Shown here in pieces: positions 26,356 to 34,821 of a DNA stretch of 64,000 nucleotides. The DNA is taken from contig NZ_CP034447.1 of the NCBI RefSeq assembly GCF_003952485.1, forward strand, positions 2,542,001 through 2,606,000, written 5' to 3'. This DNA comes from Mesorhizobium sp. M1E.F.Ca.ET.045.02.1.1 (GTDB lineage: Bacteria; Pseudomonadota; Alphaproteobacteria; Rhizobiales; Rhizobiaceae). The notes under the pieces were generated by a model that made no database searches, was not told the origin of the DNA, and worked only from the letters and a program-made list of their open reading frames with translations. Each line of letters begins with the position of its first letter. The first letter of the stretch is position 1. The position numbers and the translations under genes are program-made.

Positions 26356-27387
26356 TTAATGGAGCCGTAGCGCCGACGACGAGACTTTGTCGATCCTCGC
26401 CCAGAGTGCGTTCCCGCCCAGCGTCGATGCGTTCTTGACCGCATATGCCCACGCTGGCAAGCGTGACGGCGAAATCGCAAGCGCAGTCAGACCCTGCGCA
26501 ATCCGTTGAGCTTTGCTTCGTGGCAGGGCGCGGACGAATTCACTCAGGGTGCCTGGTTTCTCGCCCTTGCGCAAATAGCTGTTCACGATGTCTTGCTTGA
26601 GGAATCCAAGCAGGTTGAACGGTTCTCGCTCACATTTGGTCAATTGCAGATCGTGCCGTCGGCACATGGCATCGAACGCTTCTTTCGTCCAGCGACCGAT
26701 GTGGTTTGGTGGCATGTCTATGAGGGAGCCGTGGGACTCCATATAGTAGGTCCTGTTTTCGTTTGGCACTGCAATGAATACAGAACCCTGCTGCCTTAAG
26801 AGGAATTTCAATCGAGAGAAGACGTCATCCACGTGATCCATGTGCTCAAAGACTTGAAACAAACAAATAAAGTCAAATGCCTCTCTCATAGAATCGAAGC
26901 TACTCTCTCGAACGTCGTTCGAAAAAGTCTTGAAACCTTTTGCAGACAGTACGGACTGCGATTCTTCGTTATAGTCGACCGCAGAAATATCTGAGACGTC
27001 GAAGAATTTATTCTTCACGCGGTCGAGAAAGTAGCCGAAACCGGCTCCTACGTCGACAACGGTCTTTCCTTTGGTCTTCAAGCCCGTAAGCTCGACGATT
27101 GTTCGCGCATATTCCCATCTCATGGTTGGATAGGAGGGGTGCGCCCAGGCCAAGTTATAAAATTCGATGCCGCCCGCGACGAAGGGATCTGCGAAACCGA
27201 ATCCGCAATCTGAGCATTTGCGGATATCGCAGGCGTCGCGGCCCCAGAGATCCGAGAGGTGGCTCGTCAGCTTTCGAGAGCGCTCGGGGTCTTGCCGCGG
27301 ATTAATGAAGTGTCGGGAGGCCTCGTCGGCTGTCACTTCGAACAATTTCGCAGTTGATTTGCTGCCACACGCCGGACAGATGGTCAT
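26356..27387 (-). CDS. Class I SAM-dependent methyltransferase with N-terminal zinc-binding motif
   Basis: 343 aa. The N-terminus has CPACGSKST and CSDCGFGFADP, a four-Cys zinc pattern typical of sugar C-methyltransferase-like proteins in polysaccharide loci. The SAM-binding core starts with VVDVGAGFGYFLDRV and has FDFICLFQVFEHMDHV and LLRQQGSVFIAVPNEN. It is on the opposite strand to its neighbours and the region is less GC-rich, suggesting separate acquisition. ATG 27387 has AGGGAC upstream. A repeated upstream element lies about 100 nt before the start. Target sugar unknown. Confidence 0.85.
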   Translation of the reverse strand: MTICPACGSKSTAKLFEVTADEASRHFINPRQDPERSRKLTSHLSDLWGRDACDIRKCSDCGFGFADPFVAGGIEFYNLAWAHPSYPTMRWEYARTIVELTGLKTKGKTVVDVGAGFGYFLDRVKNKFFDVSDISAVDYNEESQSVLSAKGFKTFSNDVRESSFDSMREAFDFICLFQVFEHMDHVDDVFSRLKFLLRQQGSVFIAVPNENRTYYMESHGSLIDMPPNHIGRWTKEAFDAMCRRHDLQLTKCEREPFNLLGFLKQDIVNSYLRKGEKPGTLSEFVRALPRSKAQRIAQGLTALAISPSRLPAWAYAVKNASTLGGNALWARIDKVSSSALRLH

Positions 27388-27453
27388 CACGCTTGTCCCT
27401 AAAGCCCTGACCGCACGAAGCCGCGATTCCGAATTGGCAAATGCACTCGACGT

Positions 27454-27500
27454 GACCTTACGATGGGGACCGAACGTCACCATCATTTATCTGAATGACA
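27454..27500 (-). promoter_or_regulatory. Upstream element copy 1 (methyltransferase gene)
   Basis: On the minus strand the element reads TCATTCAGATAAATGA, then 19 nt, then CGTAAGGTC. It matches copies 2 and 3 in sequence and spacing. It lies about 100 nt upstream of the methyltransferase start and in the direction of that gene. Confidence 0.5.
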
Positions 27501-27720
27501 TCGTTCGGCGGAGTGGCGCCGCAATGAGTCCTCATGCTGCACAGGGTAGAGGCCTCGAGGTTGAGAGACGCCTTCTGCCAGCCCGGAAGTTCGCAATTGT
27601 TGAACCCTCGCGCCGGTTTCCGTGGGCGCATCGGCAGATGCCGATACTCGGAATGAAAGCCCCTTTGCGATGACTTGCATCGAGCAGCGGAACTCATGAT
27701 CCAGCCGCTCTGCCGAATCC

Positions 27721-27768
27721 GGTCATTCAGGTGAATGATGGCGAGGCCCTGCGCCCATCGTAAGCTCT
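27721..27768 (+). promoter_or_regulatory. Upstream element copy 2 (flippase remnant)
   Basis: TCATTCAGGTGAATGA (a 7-bp inverted repeat around GG) is followed 20 nt later by CGTAAGCTC. It heads the degenerate flippase-like sequence, in inverted orientation to copy 1. Similarity to the other copies extends about 40 nt upstream, around a CTCAT motif. Confidence 0.55.
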
Positions 27769-28148
27769 CCTTGCCGTGATGACTTTGCCTCTTCGGAAGC
27801 GCCAATTCATGTCAGATAGGGGCCAGCGACATTCTGTTCCCAGGGCCGAGAAAGCAACCATCGATATTGCGTGGAGCCCGATCGACACCATCGTTTGCGC
27901 GGCTGGAAGGGTCGGCCATGGCGATCGCCGGCCAGCTTATTCTGGTCGCAATGCTATACGGTCCTTCGGTGACCTTGTCAGCAATCCCTGCGACCTCGAC
28001 GATGCGGCTTCTCGCACGCGCGGACTATCTCGAATGCAAGGCTGAGCTTCAAGCGGCACGCCAAGTTCCGATTTGGCAACAGCGCGGACCTTTTGCTTAT
28101 ACGAAAACCGTGAAGCGCGGCTATTATGATCGGGTGTTGAATTCGTGA
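27769..28148 (+). pseudogene. Remnant of a duplicated flippase 5' end fused to another gene tail
   Basis: From 27780 the sequence tracks the leader and first codons of the flippase at 29244. The shared ATG context is GGAAGCGCCAATTC-ATG here and GGAATCGCGAGCC-ATG there, and the frame reads SAMAIAGQLILVA against SAMAIVGQLILVA. The similarity then ends. The open frame continues to QQRGPFAYTKTVKRGYYDR and stops at 28146-28148, overlapping the GTG of the kinase gene. The tail looks like the end of a different, formerly coupled gene. No functional product is expected. Confidence 0.6.
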
Positions 28149-28927
28149 TCATCGAGCTTTTCGGACCGCCCGGTTCGGGCAAGACGACCTTTGCTCACGC
28201 CCTTGCCAAGCGCCTGTGCGAGGACGGATACCACGCTGAGGTTGCGCGGAGCTACCAGCCTGCCGAACGGGCGGGAACCCTCGACTTCGGAGTCTTTCTG
28301 TTCGTCGCGAGGATCGTCTCGGCGACGTTGTCCACGATGAAATTGGTTCTCTTTCCGCCAAACGGCATTGAGGACCTGTCGAAACCTCTGCTGATGGTCA
28401 GGGCAATTCCACCCAAAAGCGCACTTTGGCGCGCCCGCATCTGGCAGCAGCTGCTGAAAATGTCTTCTGTTTGGGATCAGGCCAAGTTCACCGAAGACAT
28501 CGTGATCTTCGATGAGGGGTATGTTCAGGCAATCGGGTCGCTGGCATCGCTGAATGGAGCCGCGGGAAAAGCCGCCCTTGCAACGGCGCTGAACAACGTT
28601 CCTGTAGCTGATATCACCATTAGAGTCGTGGTGCCGCGGCCGATCGTTGCGACACGTTTGCGCCGGCGCATGGAACGCGAACCTCCCGCGGAACGCCTCT
28701 TTGAGGCCGATTTCGATGTAAATATGGGTTCCTTTGGTATCTTCAAAAAAATCAGCGAGCTGCTTTCCGTGTCCGGTCGCGAATTTATTTCGGTAGGCAT
28801 TTCAAACGAGCCCACAACAATGAAAAGCATTCAGGACGTCGAGCGCAAGATCGTCGCCAAAATGATAGAATCCGGCGGCGGATCCCCAAACGTAACTTCA
28901 GCATTCGCAGTGGATAGCACCAACTGA
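28145..28927 (+). CDS. P-loop NTPase/kinase-like protein in the polysaccharide locus
   Basis: 260 aa. Walker A is GPPGSGKTTFAHALAKRL at the N-terminus, with a Walker B-like EDIVIFDEGYVQAIGS near residue 120 and a C-terminal RRRMEREPPAERL segment that resembles the lid of small-molecule or nucleotide kinases. It may phosphorylate a sugar or nucleotide precursor; the family is not certain. The GTG start at 28145 overlaps the stop of the upstream remnant, a sign of ancestral translational coupling. Base composition is slightly less GC-rich than its surroundings. Confidence 0.7.
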   Translation: MIIELFGPPGSGKTTFAHALAKRLCEDGYHAEVARSYQPAERAGTLDFGVFLFVARIVSATLSTMKLVLFPPNGIEDLSKPLLMVRAIPPKSALWRARIWQQLLKMSSVWDQAKFTEDIVIFDEGYVQAIGSLASLNGAAGKAALATALNNVPVADITIRVVVPRPIVATRLRRRMEREPPAERLFEADFDVNMGSFGIFKKISELLSVSGREFISVGISNEPTTMKSIQDVERKIVAKMIESGGGSPNVTSAFAVDSTN

Positions 28928-28980
28928 GGCAGCGGTCCTGACTCCGGAAAGTCCGCGCGTCCCAGTGCGGTCGCGATCAC

Positions 28981-29086
28981 TAAAGCGCGTCGCGCTGAAA
29001 TGGATCCAGGCGACGCGCTTTAGGTCTTTGTTTTTATGCATGTCGTTTTCGCAAAACCGCTGCACACTTTTGCGCGACATGCATTA
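28981..29086. repeat. Palindromic intergenic repeat, family B, copy 1
   Basis: The left module TAAAGCGCGTCGC...GCGACGCGCTTTA is a palindrome. It is followed by a T-rich spacer and a right module ATGCATGTCG...CGACATGCAT containing AAAACCGCTGCACACTTTTG. Copies occur at 31954-32058 and 34715-34819, and the left module alone at 61448-61490. It lies between the kinase gene and upstream element copy 3. Confidence 0.75.
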
Positions 29087-29214
29087 GCTCGAGAGTTGCC
29101 AAGGCTGATCGTTCCAACCGATGAGCGGGATAGGGGCAGGCGTGTCAAGAATTGTGCTGCTGGTTCGCAATCCAACGGTCTCATTCGGGCAGCCGGAGTG
29201 CTCGGCCGGGCAGC

Positions 29215-29260
29215 GTCATTCAGGTGAATGATGGCGAGGCGCGGTGTGCACCGTAAGCTC
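29215..29260 (+). promoter_or_regulatory. Upstream element copy 3 (flippase gene)
   Basis: The same TCATTCAGGTGAATGA palindrome as copy 2, followed after 20 nt by CGTAAGCTC. The GTG currently open as the flippase start (29244) lies inside the element, which argues that the element is leader DNA and that the true start is further downstream. Confidence 0.55.
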
Positions 29261-30659
29261 TTTGTCCCAATCCTCAGCCGCTTCTGGAATCGCGAGCCAT
29301 GTCCCAAAGCGACTTTCTGAGATCCAGGGGGGGCCAATAGGAGCCGATCTTCCTCCAAACGCGATCGGCAAAATCGTCCGAGCGGCGGGTGGCGTATCGG
29401 CGATGGCGATTGTCGGGCAACTCATCCTCGTCGCCACGATTCCGATACTGGCCAGGCTCTATTCTCCCGCGGATTTCGGCCTCTTCACGATCTATCTTTC
29501 GGCCGTAAACATACTTGGCGCCGTCGCAGCACTGCGCTTCGAGCCTTCGCTGTACGGCGTCAAGGAAGCCGGACAGACCTATGTCACGGTCAAGCTAATT
29601 CTCCTGGCTGTGTTGGTGACCGGGGCGCTGACCTTCGCGGCCGGGCAGGTGCTTTCGAGCGTTACACCTGTCCAACTCAGACATCTGGTCTGGCTCGTTC
29701 CAATTGGGATGAGCGGCGCAGCACTCGTTGAAACGATGAACTGCTGGGCCTTGCGCGCGGGCTTGTTGCGTGACTTCGCCGTCGGCCGTCTCATCTTGCC
29801 CGCGACCATGGCCTTGCTGCAGTTGGTTTTCGGCTTTGCCCGTCTGGGGGGGGAGGCGATGGTGCATGCGCACATCCTCAGCCAGTTCATCTTTCTCGCT
29901 TTCCTGGGCCTCCGCATTCTGAGTTGGAATGACCTGCATGGCATCGCCCGAGCGCCATGGCGGAGCGTCCTCGACAAGGCCAGGAGGGAATACAAGTTTC
30001 CGTTGTTCGACATCCCCGCGACCCTTGGCAGTTATGCCATCAACAATCTTCCGGCGATTCTCGTCGGTTCATTGTTCGGCGCGGCTTTCGCCGGTTACCT
30101 CGGTGTCGCAGCGCGGCTCGTAACTGGGCCTATCGTGCTGATCGCCACGCCGCTCAGCAACGTCTTCGTCGCCGAGGCGAACAAGACCAGCAATCGCGGC
30201 CATCTGCTTGGCATCGCGCGGGGCCTTCTGATACTTGCAGCTGGTCTCGCCGCATTGCCGATCCTGGCGCTCGGGCTGGCAGCCCCTTACCTTGTCGTTC
30301 CCCTCCTGGGCGAGGCCTGGATCCCGACCGCCCAGATCATGACCGCGCTGGCGTTCATGGGCGCCGTGCAGGCACTATCGACGCCACTCGGCGAGGTTCC
30401 CGCTCTGCTGCGCCGACAAGAAGTGCGGCTCGTCGTCGACGCCGCGCGGATGGTGCTCGTGTTTGGTCCGTTGCTCGCCGGCGCGAAGGCGGGTTGGGCG
30501 CCCATCGACGTCATCTATCTCATGGCGGCTGGCGGAACAGTCGGCTTTGCCCTCAGAGCCGCAGCCTCGGTCTACCTATTGAGGCGCAACGCAGAGCGGC
30601 CGACGTTGCCGAGCTCATATCATCGCGAGGAAAGAGCCCATGAAGCTCCTATTGAATAG
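29244..30659 (+). CDS. Polysaccharide flippase (Wzx/MATE-like)
   Basis: Up to 471 aa with about twelve hydrophobic segments, starting with the Wzx-typical AMAIVGQLILVATIPILARLYSPADFGLFTIY pattern and a conserved FEPSLYG segment. It should move lipid-linked repeat units across the inner membrane. The start is problematic: the open frame begins at GTG 29244 inside a repeated upstream element, whereas the conserved ATG at 29299 is one base out of frame across a run of seven G (29327-29333). Eight G would join them. ATG 29403 within the frame is a fallback. The stop overlaps the next gene by 20 nt. Confidence 0.85.
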   Translation: MCTVSSLSQSSAASGIASHVPKRLSEIQGGPIGADLPPNAIGKIVRAAGGVSAMAIVGQLILVATIPILARLYSPADFGLFTIYLSAVNILGAVAALRFEPSLYGVKEAGQTYVTVKLILLAVLVTGALTFAAGQVLSSVTPVQLRHLVWLVPIGMSGAALVETMNCWALRAGLLRDFAVGRLILPATMALLQLVFGFARLGGEAMVHAHILSQFIFLAFLGLRILSWNDLHGIARAPWRSVLDKARREYKFPLFDIPATLGSYAINNLPAILVGSLFGAAFAGYLGVAARLVTGPIVLIATPLSNVFVAEANKTSNRGHLLGIARGLLILAAGLAALPILALGLAAPYLVVPLLGEAWIPTAQIMTALAFMGAVQALSTPLGEVPALLRRQEVRLVVDAARMVLVFGPLLAGAKAGWAPIDVIYLMAAGGTVGFALRAAASVYLLRRNAERPTLPSSYHREERAHEAPIE

Positions 30660-31752
30660 CGGCGCGCGCTCTGAAGGGGCTATGCCACCAGCGGATTCCC
30701 CGGAGCGCAAAGAAGGTGAGGCAGGTTCGTCACGGCTCGGTCCGCGTGACATGAACGATGCCGCTCATTTTGCAGATGCCGCGGCACTGCGCCCGTTCAT
30801 TTCAGTTGCCGTTCCAACCTTTCGCCGGCCCGACACCATTCGGCGCACTATTGACAGCATTGTGGGGCAAGACTTCTCGAACTGGGAACTTGTTGTCAGC
30901 GACGACGAGGGACGAGGGGGGACGAGTTGGCCCATCCTGCAAGAATATGCACGAACCGACCCTCGCATTCGAATCGTGGAAAATCACCGAGGTCGAGGGC
31001 AGGTGGAGAACACCAACAACGCCATGCTCGCCTGCAGGGGGAAGTGGATCAAGTTGCTGCATGACGACGACTGGCTGGCCCCGGGAGCCCTGAAGAGGTT
31101 TGCCGAGATTTCGATAAAATATCCGTCGGCGGCGTTCATGACCTGCGCAGCGCATGTCGTCGAGGAGAGCCGGGTGGTCATGCGCTCGGATCCACCAGAG
31201 CAAAACCGGGTTTCGCTCTATTCAAGCCAGCAGTGCCTGACGGACCTTTATCTGGTTCGCATGACCAGGAGCCTTGGCATCATACCGTCAACGCTCTTGA
31301 TCAACGCTACGGTCATTCACGCCGGGTGCCTGATGCGCGCCCATAAATCGATCCCGGCCGGGGTCGACCAGTTGTTCTTCGTGGACCTTGCCCGTTGCGG
31401 AGATATGGTTGCCATCAATGAGGGCCTGATCTTCTACGACGCGACACGCCACCCCAGCATCACCACGACGAAGAGCTACGACGACGTGGACGAGGTAACC
31501 CTTGCCGTCAAGCAGCTCAACTGGGGTCTTATCGAGGACAGGAAGGGGCTGCCTGATCCCGAGACCCTTTTGCGTGCGCTGCGGGTCGCCCGCATCCCGG
31601 CCAGGCTCCGGTATCAGTCCTGGCGAACAACCATGCGGGATGCGCTGCAGATCCTTCGTCCATCGGTGATGAAAATAGCCAATCAATATGCTCGGGAATA
31701 CCTCTTCAGGATACGCCGGACACTCGGGCCGTTGCAGACCCGCAAACGCTGA
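30640..31752 (+). CDS. Family 2 glycosyltransferase
   Basis: 370 aa. After a variable N-terminal 50 residues, the GT-A fold shows PFISVAVPTFRRPDTIRRTIDSI, NWELVVSDDEG (first DD), and WIKLLHDDDWLAPGALKRF (DxD-type metal site). The C-terminal part is less typical. GAGGAAAG precedes ATG 30640, and the gene overlaps the flippase end, so they are co-translated. It adds a sugar to the repeat unit; donor unknown. Confidence 0.87.
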   Translation: MKLLLNSGARSEGAMPPADSPERKEGEAGSSRLGPRDMNDAAHFADAAALRPFISVAVPTFRRPDTIRRTIDSIVGQDFSNWELVVSDDEGRGGTSWPILQEYARTDPRIRIVENHRGRGQVENTNNAMLACRGKWIKLLHDDDWLAPGALKRFAEISIKYPSAAFMTCAAHVVEESRVVMRSDPPEQNRVSLYSSQQCLTDLYLVRMTRSLGIIPSTLLINATVIHAGCLMRAHKSIPAGVDQLFFVDLARCGDMVAINEGLIFYDATRHPSITTTKSYDDVDEVTLAVKQLNWGLIEDRKGLPDPETLLRALRVARIPARLRYQSWRTTMRDALQILRPSVMKIANQYAREYLFRIRRTLGPLQTRKR

Positions 31753-31822
31753 GCGCTATCGGTTGGGCGCGAGCTGGCAGGCCGCCCATCGCGAAGGCGC
31801 CGTCGGCGCCAACGGCCGGCGC

Positions 31823-32089
31823 TAGAGCAATTCCAGGAAAAGTGAAGTCGTCGCTTGTGTCTGGAGCGGCTCATCGTTTCACGAAAACGCCGAACCGCTG
31901 GCTATTTGTTTCCACGCAATTGCGGACGGAGGCTACGGCGAAGTCGCCGCGCCTAAAGCGCGTCGCGCTGAAATGGATCCAGGCGACGCACTTTAGGTCT
32001 TTTTTTTATGCATGTCGTTTTCGCAAAACCGCTGCACACTTTTGCGCGACATGCATTAAGCGTTTCGCACTTTTCCTGGAGTTGCCCTA
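31823..32089. repeat. Composite repeat: family A element split by a family B element
   Basis: The outer parts match family A: an inverted A right end at 31823, then the GGAGCGGCTCATCGTTTCACG hairpin half and a CGCAATTGCGGACGGA spacer. The A right end CACTTTTCCTGGAGTTGCCC resumes only at about 32067. A nearly complete family B copy sits at 31954-32058 in between. The end of the composite provides the last codons and stop of the LuxR-type gene. Confidence 0.7.
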
Positions 32090-32785
32090 AGGCAACACGG
32101 AAATCCGCCCTAAAAGAGCGACCAGTTCCGCCTGACGCTTCGTGTCCGTTTTCGCGAAGAGCGAGGCAAGCTGGGTGCGGATCGTCGTCCGGCTAAGCTG
32201 ACAATGCTCGGCGATTTCCAGGGGGGCATCGCCTTTCGCCAAGCGCAATGCCAGATGCGTTTCGGCGCCGGTCAAGCCGAACATTTTCTGCAGCGTTTGA
32301 GGGTTCGGCCCGGATCTCGGCTGGCGGTCAAGGAGGGCGAGGATGATCGATCTGTCGGGAGTGACGATCCCTTCTTCGTTGAGGATAACCGGCCGGTCTC
32401 CAGCGCTGCGGATCACGATCCAGGACAACGTCCCGGGCATAAAATGAGCGGGCACGCTGGCGATCAAACTCCGCAGCGCCGCAGCCAGATCGCTGTGTCG
32501 ATCCGGAGAATTCCCATAACTGTCAAGAATGGTTTCAGCGGCCGCGTTCCATTTGAGAACCCTCTTCGACTCGCTCAAAACAAGCCAGCCACAGCCTATG
32601 CGCTCGAGCATGCCGGTTATCGAATCGAGCCCCGGCCGCTCGCACCTGCTTACCGGAACCGGCCTGACCTTGCGGTCAGAGCCTTGAGCATAGACCGAGG
32701 TCTTTGGCCTGCCGCCAAAGCCCGCCTCCAACATGCTACGTTGCGCGCTGTATCGTGTGTCGTTCTGCCCATCGACCAGGTTCAT
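32087..32785 (-). CDS. LuxR-type HTH regulator with PAS-like N-terminus
   Basis: 232 aa. The C-terminal 60 residues form a LuxR-type helix-turn-helix (FGLTGAETHLALRLAKGDAP, EIAEHCQLSRTTIRTQLASLFAKT). The middle (ITGMLERIGCGWLVLSESKRVLKWNAAAETIL) looks like a PAS or PAS-like sensor. It has no receiver domain. ATG 32785 is used. It sits on the minus strand within the polysaccharide region and is a plausible regulator of it. Confidence 0.8.
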   Translation of the reverse strand: MNLVDGQNDTRYSAQRSMLEAGFGGRPKTSVYAQGSDRKVRPVPVSRCERPGLDSITGMLERIGCGWLVLSESKRVLKWNAAAETILDSYGNSPDRHSDLAAALRSLIASVPAHFMPGTLSWIVIRSAGDRPVILNEEGIVTPDRSIILALLDRQPRSGPNPQTLQKMFGLTGAETHLALRLAKGDAPLEIAEHCQLSRTTIRTQLASLFAKTDTKRQAELVALLGRISVLP

Positions 32786-33067
32786 TGACCACCCCTATCG
32801 CCCATCGCCGCTATCGGCGCCCTGACGCCAAGTCGCTGCTTCGACACAAGTGCGTCTTGACGATCGATAATCGGAAGGTTTGGCTGCTGATTCTCAATAG
32901 GCCGGGACGTTGGAGTGTGAAAGCGAGCAGACGTACTAGATTGCGCGTTCGACGGTCTAAGCTCGACGGGTTAAGCCGAAAGTAGTAGTTAGGTTGGATG
33001 AGGTGCTGAAAGAGGTCTAGTCCTGTCGCGAACTCATCTAGCGTCGACGGCCATACTGATCGCTACA

Positions 33068-34717
33068 TTGCTCTTCGAGGCAAGGGTTTCCCTTACGGGT
33101 GCCGTTGACCCAGGTTTTCTCGAATTCATCCCGGCGATCGTTATCATTGCCTTCCTTGAGAACCGCTGGCTTGCGATCGCATCGACCCTTGTGATGGCGG
33201 CTGCCGGTTTGGGTGCCCGGATCGTCATGAATGGCCAGGCTTTTGCCGATGAATGGGTACGCGCCATTCTGCTTTTGCTTGCCGGCGGGATGATTGCCTT
33301 TCTTTTCGACCGTTCGAGGCAAAGCTTACGTGCGTCGCTGGACGTCAAGCTCGCAGCCGTCGAGGCTGCCGAGTCGCGTTACCGCCGGGTTTTTGAGCGA
33401 GCCGCCATGGGCTTTGCCACCGCCAACGACAAAGGTGAGGTGCTGCGATCGAACAGGCGCCTCGGTGCCTTGCTGGGCTACCCCGAGGATGACCTTGTTG
33501 GCCGGCAGATGGATGCGTTTGTCCATCCGGACGATCGTGACTTGTTCAAAAAGTCGCTGGCGGGGCTGAGTGCCGAGACGCCGTCGTCCGGCTCAGAAAT
33601 GCGCCTGATCAGAAAGGATGGCAGCACGTTCTGGGCCCGGCTCACGCTTTCTTTGTCCGCGCCGGACACGTCGCCGCTCGACAGTCTGTTCATGGTCGTC
33701 GACGACATTACGGAACAACGATCGGCTCGTGAAGCGCTTGTGGCTCAGAGGGAGTGGCTGGACCTCGCGCTATCTGCCGGCAGGCTGGGCATGTGGCGAA
33801 TAGAGTATGGCGAAAAGGTCATCTCGGGCTCAAACAAATTTTGGGAGATTTTAGGGCTGCAGCCGGCTGCGCTTCGTCCCTTGGGGGATATGTCGGCAAT
33901 CGTACACCAAGCGGACTGGGCGAAAATCGCATCGCCTCCAAGGAAGGATCGTCCTGGAGCCAATTATGACGTTGAGGTCCGTATCAAGCGGCCGGACGGT
34001 CAAATCCGTTGGATCGCCTTGCGGGGACGCGAGGAAAACCAGAACGGCCGCAATCAACGGACTGGCATCGCAGCGGATTTGACCGAGCGACGGCAAACGA
34101 CGCTGTTGCGTGCGGCGATCAGAAAGCAAGAAGGGCTGATGCTCGAACAGCGCCATAGGTCCAGCAACTTGTTTGCTGTCATCACGGCCATAGTGAAGAT
34201 GGTCAATGCGCCGGACGGCAACCTCGTCAAATTCAAGGAAACGCTCATCGAGCGAATTCGCGCGCTCGAGGTGACGCATATGCTGCTCACGAACAGCGCC
34301 GATGCATCGTCCACCATTCATGATCTGGTCGCTCAGGAACTTCGGCCCTTCTCGGAAGCAGGCAAGACAACGGTTACGGGCCCGGAGATCAAGATTTCAG
34401 GCGGGGCGGCTGAGAGTTTTGCAATGATCGTCCACGAACTCACCACCAATTCGATAAAGCATGGGGTGCTCGGCGACTCGCACGGCAAGATCGAGGTGCG
34501 ATGGGATTTCGTCTCAGGGAAGGCAGGCGACGAGGTCGTATTTGATTGGATCGAAACAGGGAGCAGACGCATCGCTCCGATCAAGCGCCAGGGCTTCGGA
34601 TCAATGGTTCTGGGAGTCGACGGAGCACCCCTTTTAGGGCATTCCTCAAAATTCGAAATGCGGGAGGATGGGTTGCGGTACTCTCTCCGGCTGTCGCCGA
34701 AGGAGATCCAAGGCTAA
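33068..34717 (+). CDS. HWE-family sensor histidine kinase with two PAS domains
   Basis: About 549 aa. N-terminal hydrophobic segments (FIPAIVIIAFLENRWLAIAS and AILLLLAGGMIAFLF) suggest a truncated DUF4118-like membrane region. PAS domains follow at about 105-230 and 235-355. The C-terminal catalytic part has LEQRHRSSNLFAVITAI (phospho-acceptor box), VHELTTNSIKHG (N box with the H) and FDWIETG (W-x-E), which define HWE kinases. The start is unsure: the open frame continues upstream to 33002 without ATG/GTG, so TTG 33068 may be too short. Convergent with a response regulator at 34822. Confidence 0.82.
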   Translation: MLFEARVSLTGAVDPGFLEFIPAIVIIAFLENRWLAIASTLVMAAAGLGARIVMNGQAFADEWVRAILLLLAGGMIAFLFDRSRQSLRASLDVKLAAVEAAESRYRRVFERAAMGFATANDKGEVLRSNRRLGALLGYPEDDLVGRQMDAFVHPDDRDLFKKSLAGLSAETPSSGSEMRLIRKDGSTFWARLTLSLSAPDTSPLDSLFMVVDDITEQRSAREALVAQREWLDLALSAGRLGMWRIEYGEKVISGSNKFWEILGLQPAALRPLGDMSAIVHQADWAKIASPPRKDRPGANYDVEVRIKRPDGQIRWIALRGREENQNGRNQRTGIAADLTERRQTTLLRAAIRKQEGLMLEQRHRSSNLFAVITAIVKMVNAPDGNLVKFKETLIERIRALEVTHMLLTNSADASSTIHDLVAQELRPFSEAGKTTVTGPEIKISGGAAESFAMIVHELTTNSIKHGVLGDSHGKIEVRWDFVSGKAGDEVVFDWIETGSRRIAPIKRQGFGSMVLGVDGAPLLGHSSKFEMREDGLRYSLRLSPKEIQG

Positions 34718-34819
34718 GCGCGTCACGTTGAAACGGATTTGAGCGACGCGCTTTAAATCTTTGTTTTTATGCATGTCGTTTTCCCAAAACCGCTGCACAC
34801 TTTTGGGCGACATGCATTG
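34715..34819. repeat. Palindromic intergenic repeat, family B, copy 3
   Basis: TAAGCGCGTCACG...GAGCGACGCGCTTTAAA and the right module ATGCATGTCG...CGACATGCAT fill the space between the convergent kinase and response-regulator genes. The kinase stop codon TAA is the first base triplet of the element. Confidence 0.7.
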
Positions 34820-34821
34820 GT

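Noticed and set aside
26179..26370. 63-codon frame overlapping the end of the Wzc-like gene
   Set aside because: It has an ATGA overlap but no domain features, odd composition and ends inside the 3' part of the opposite-strand methyltransferase gene.
29036..29227. Frame starting MHVVFAKPLHTF, also found at 32008
   Set aside because: It is the translation of the right module of family B repeats, not a gene.
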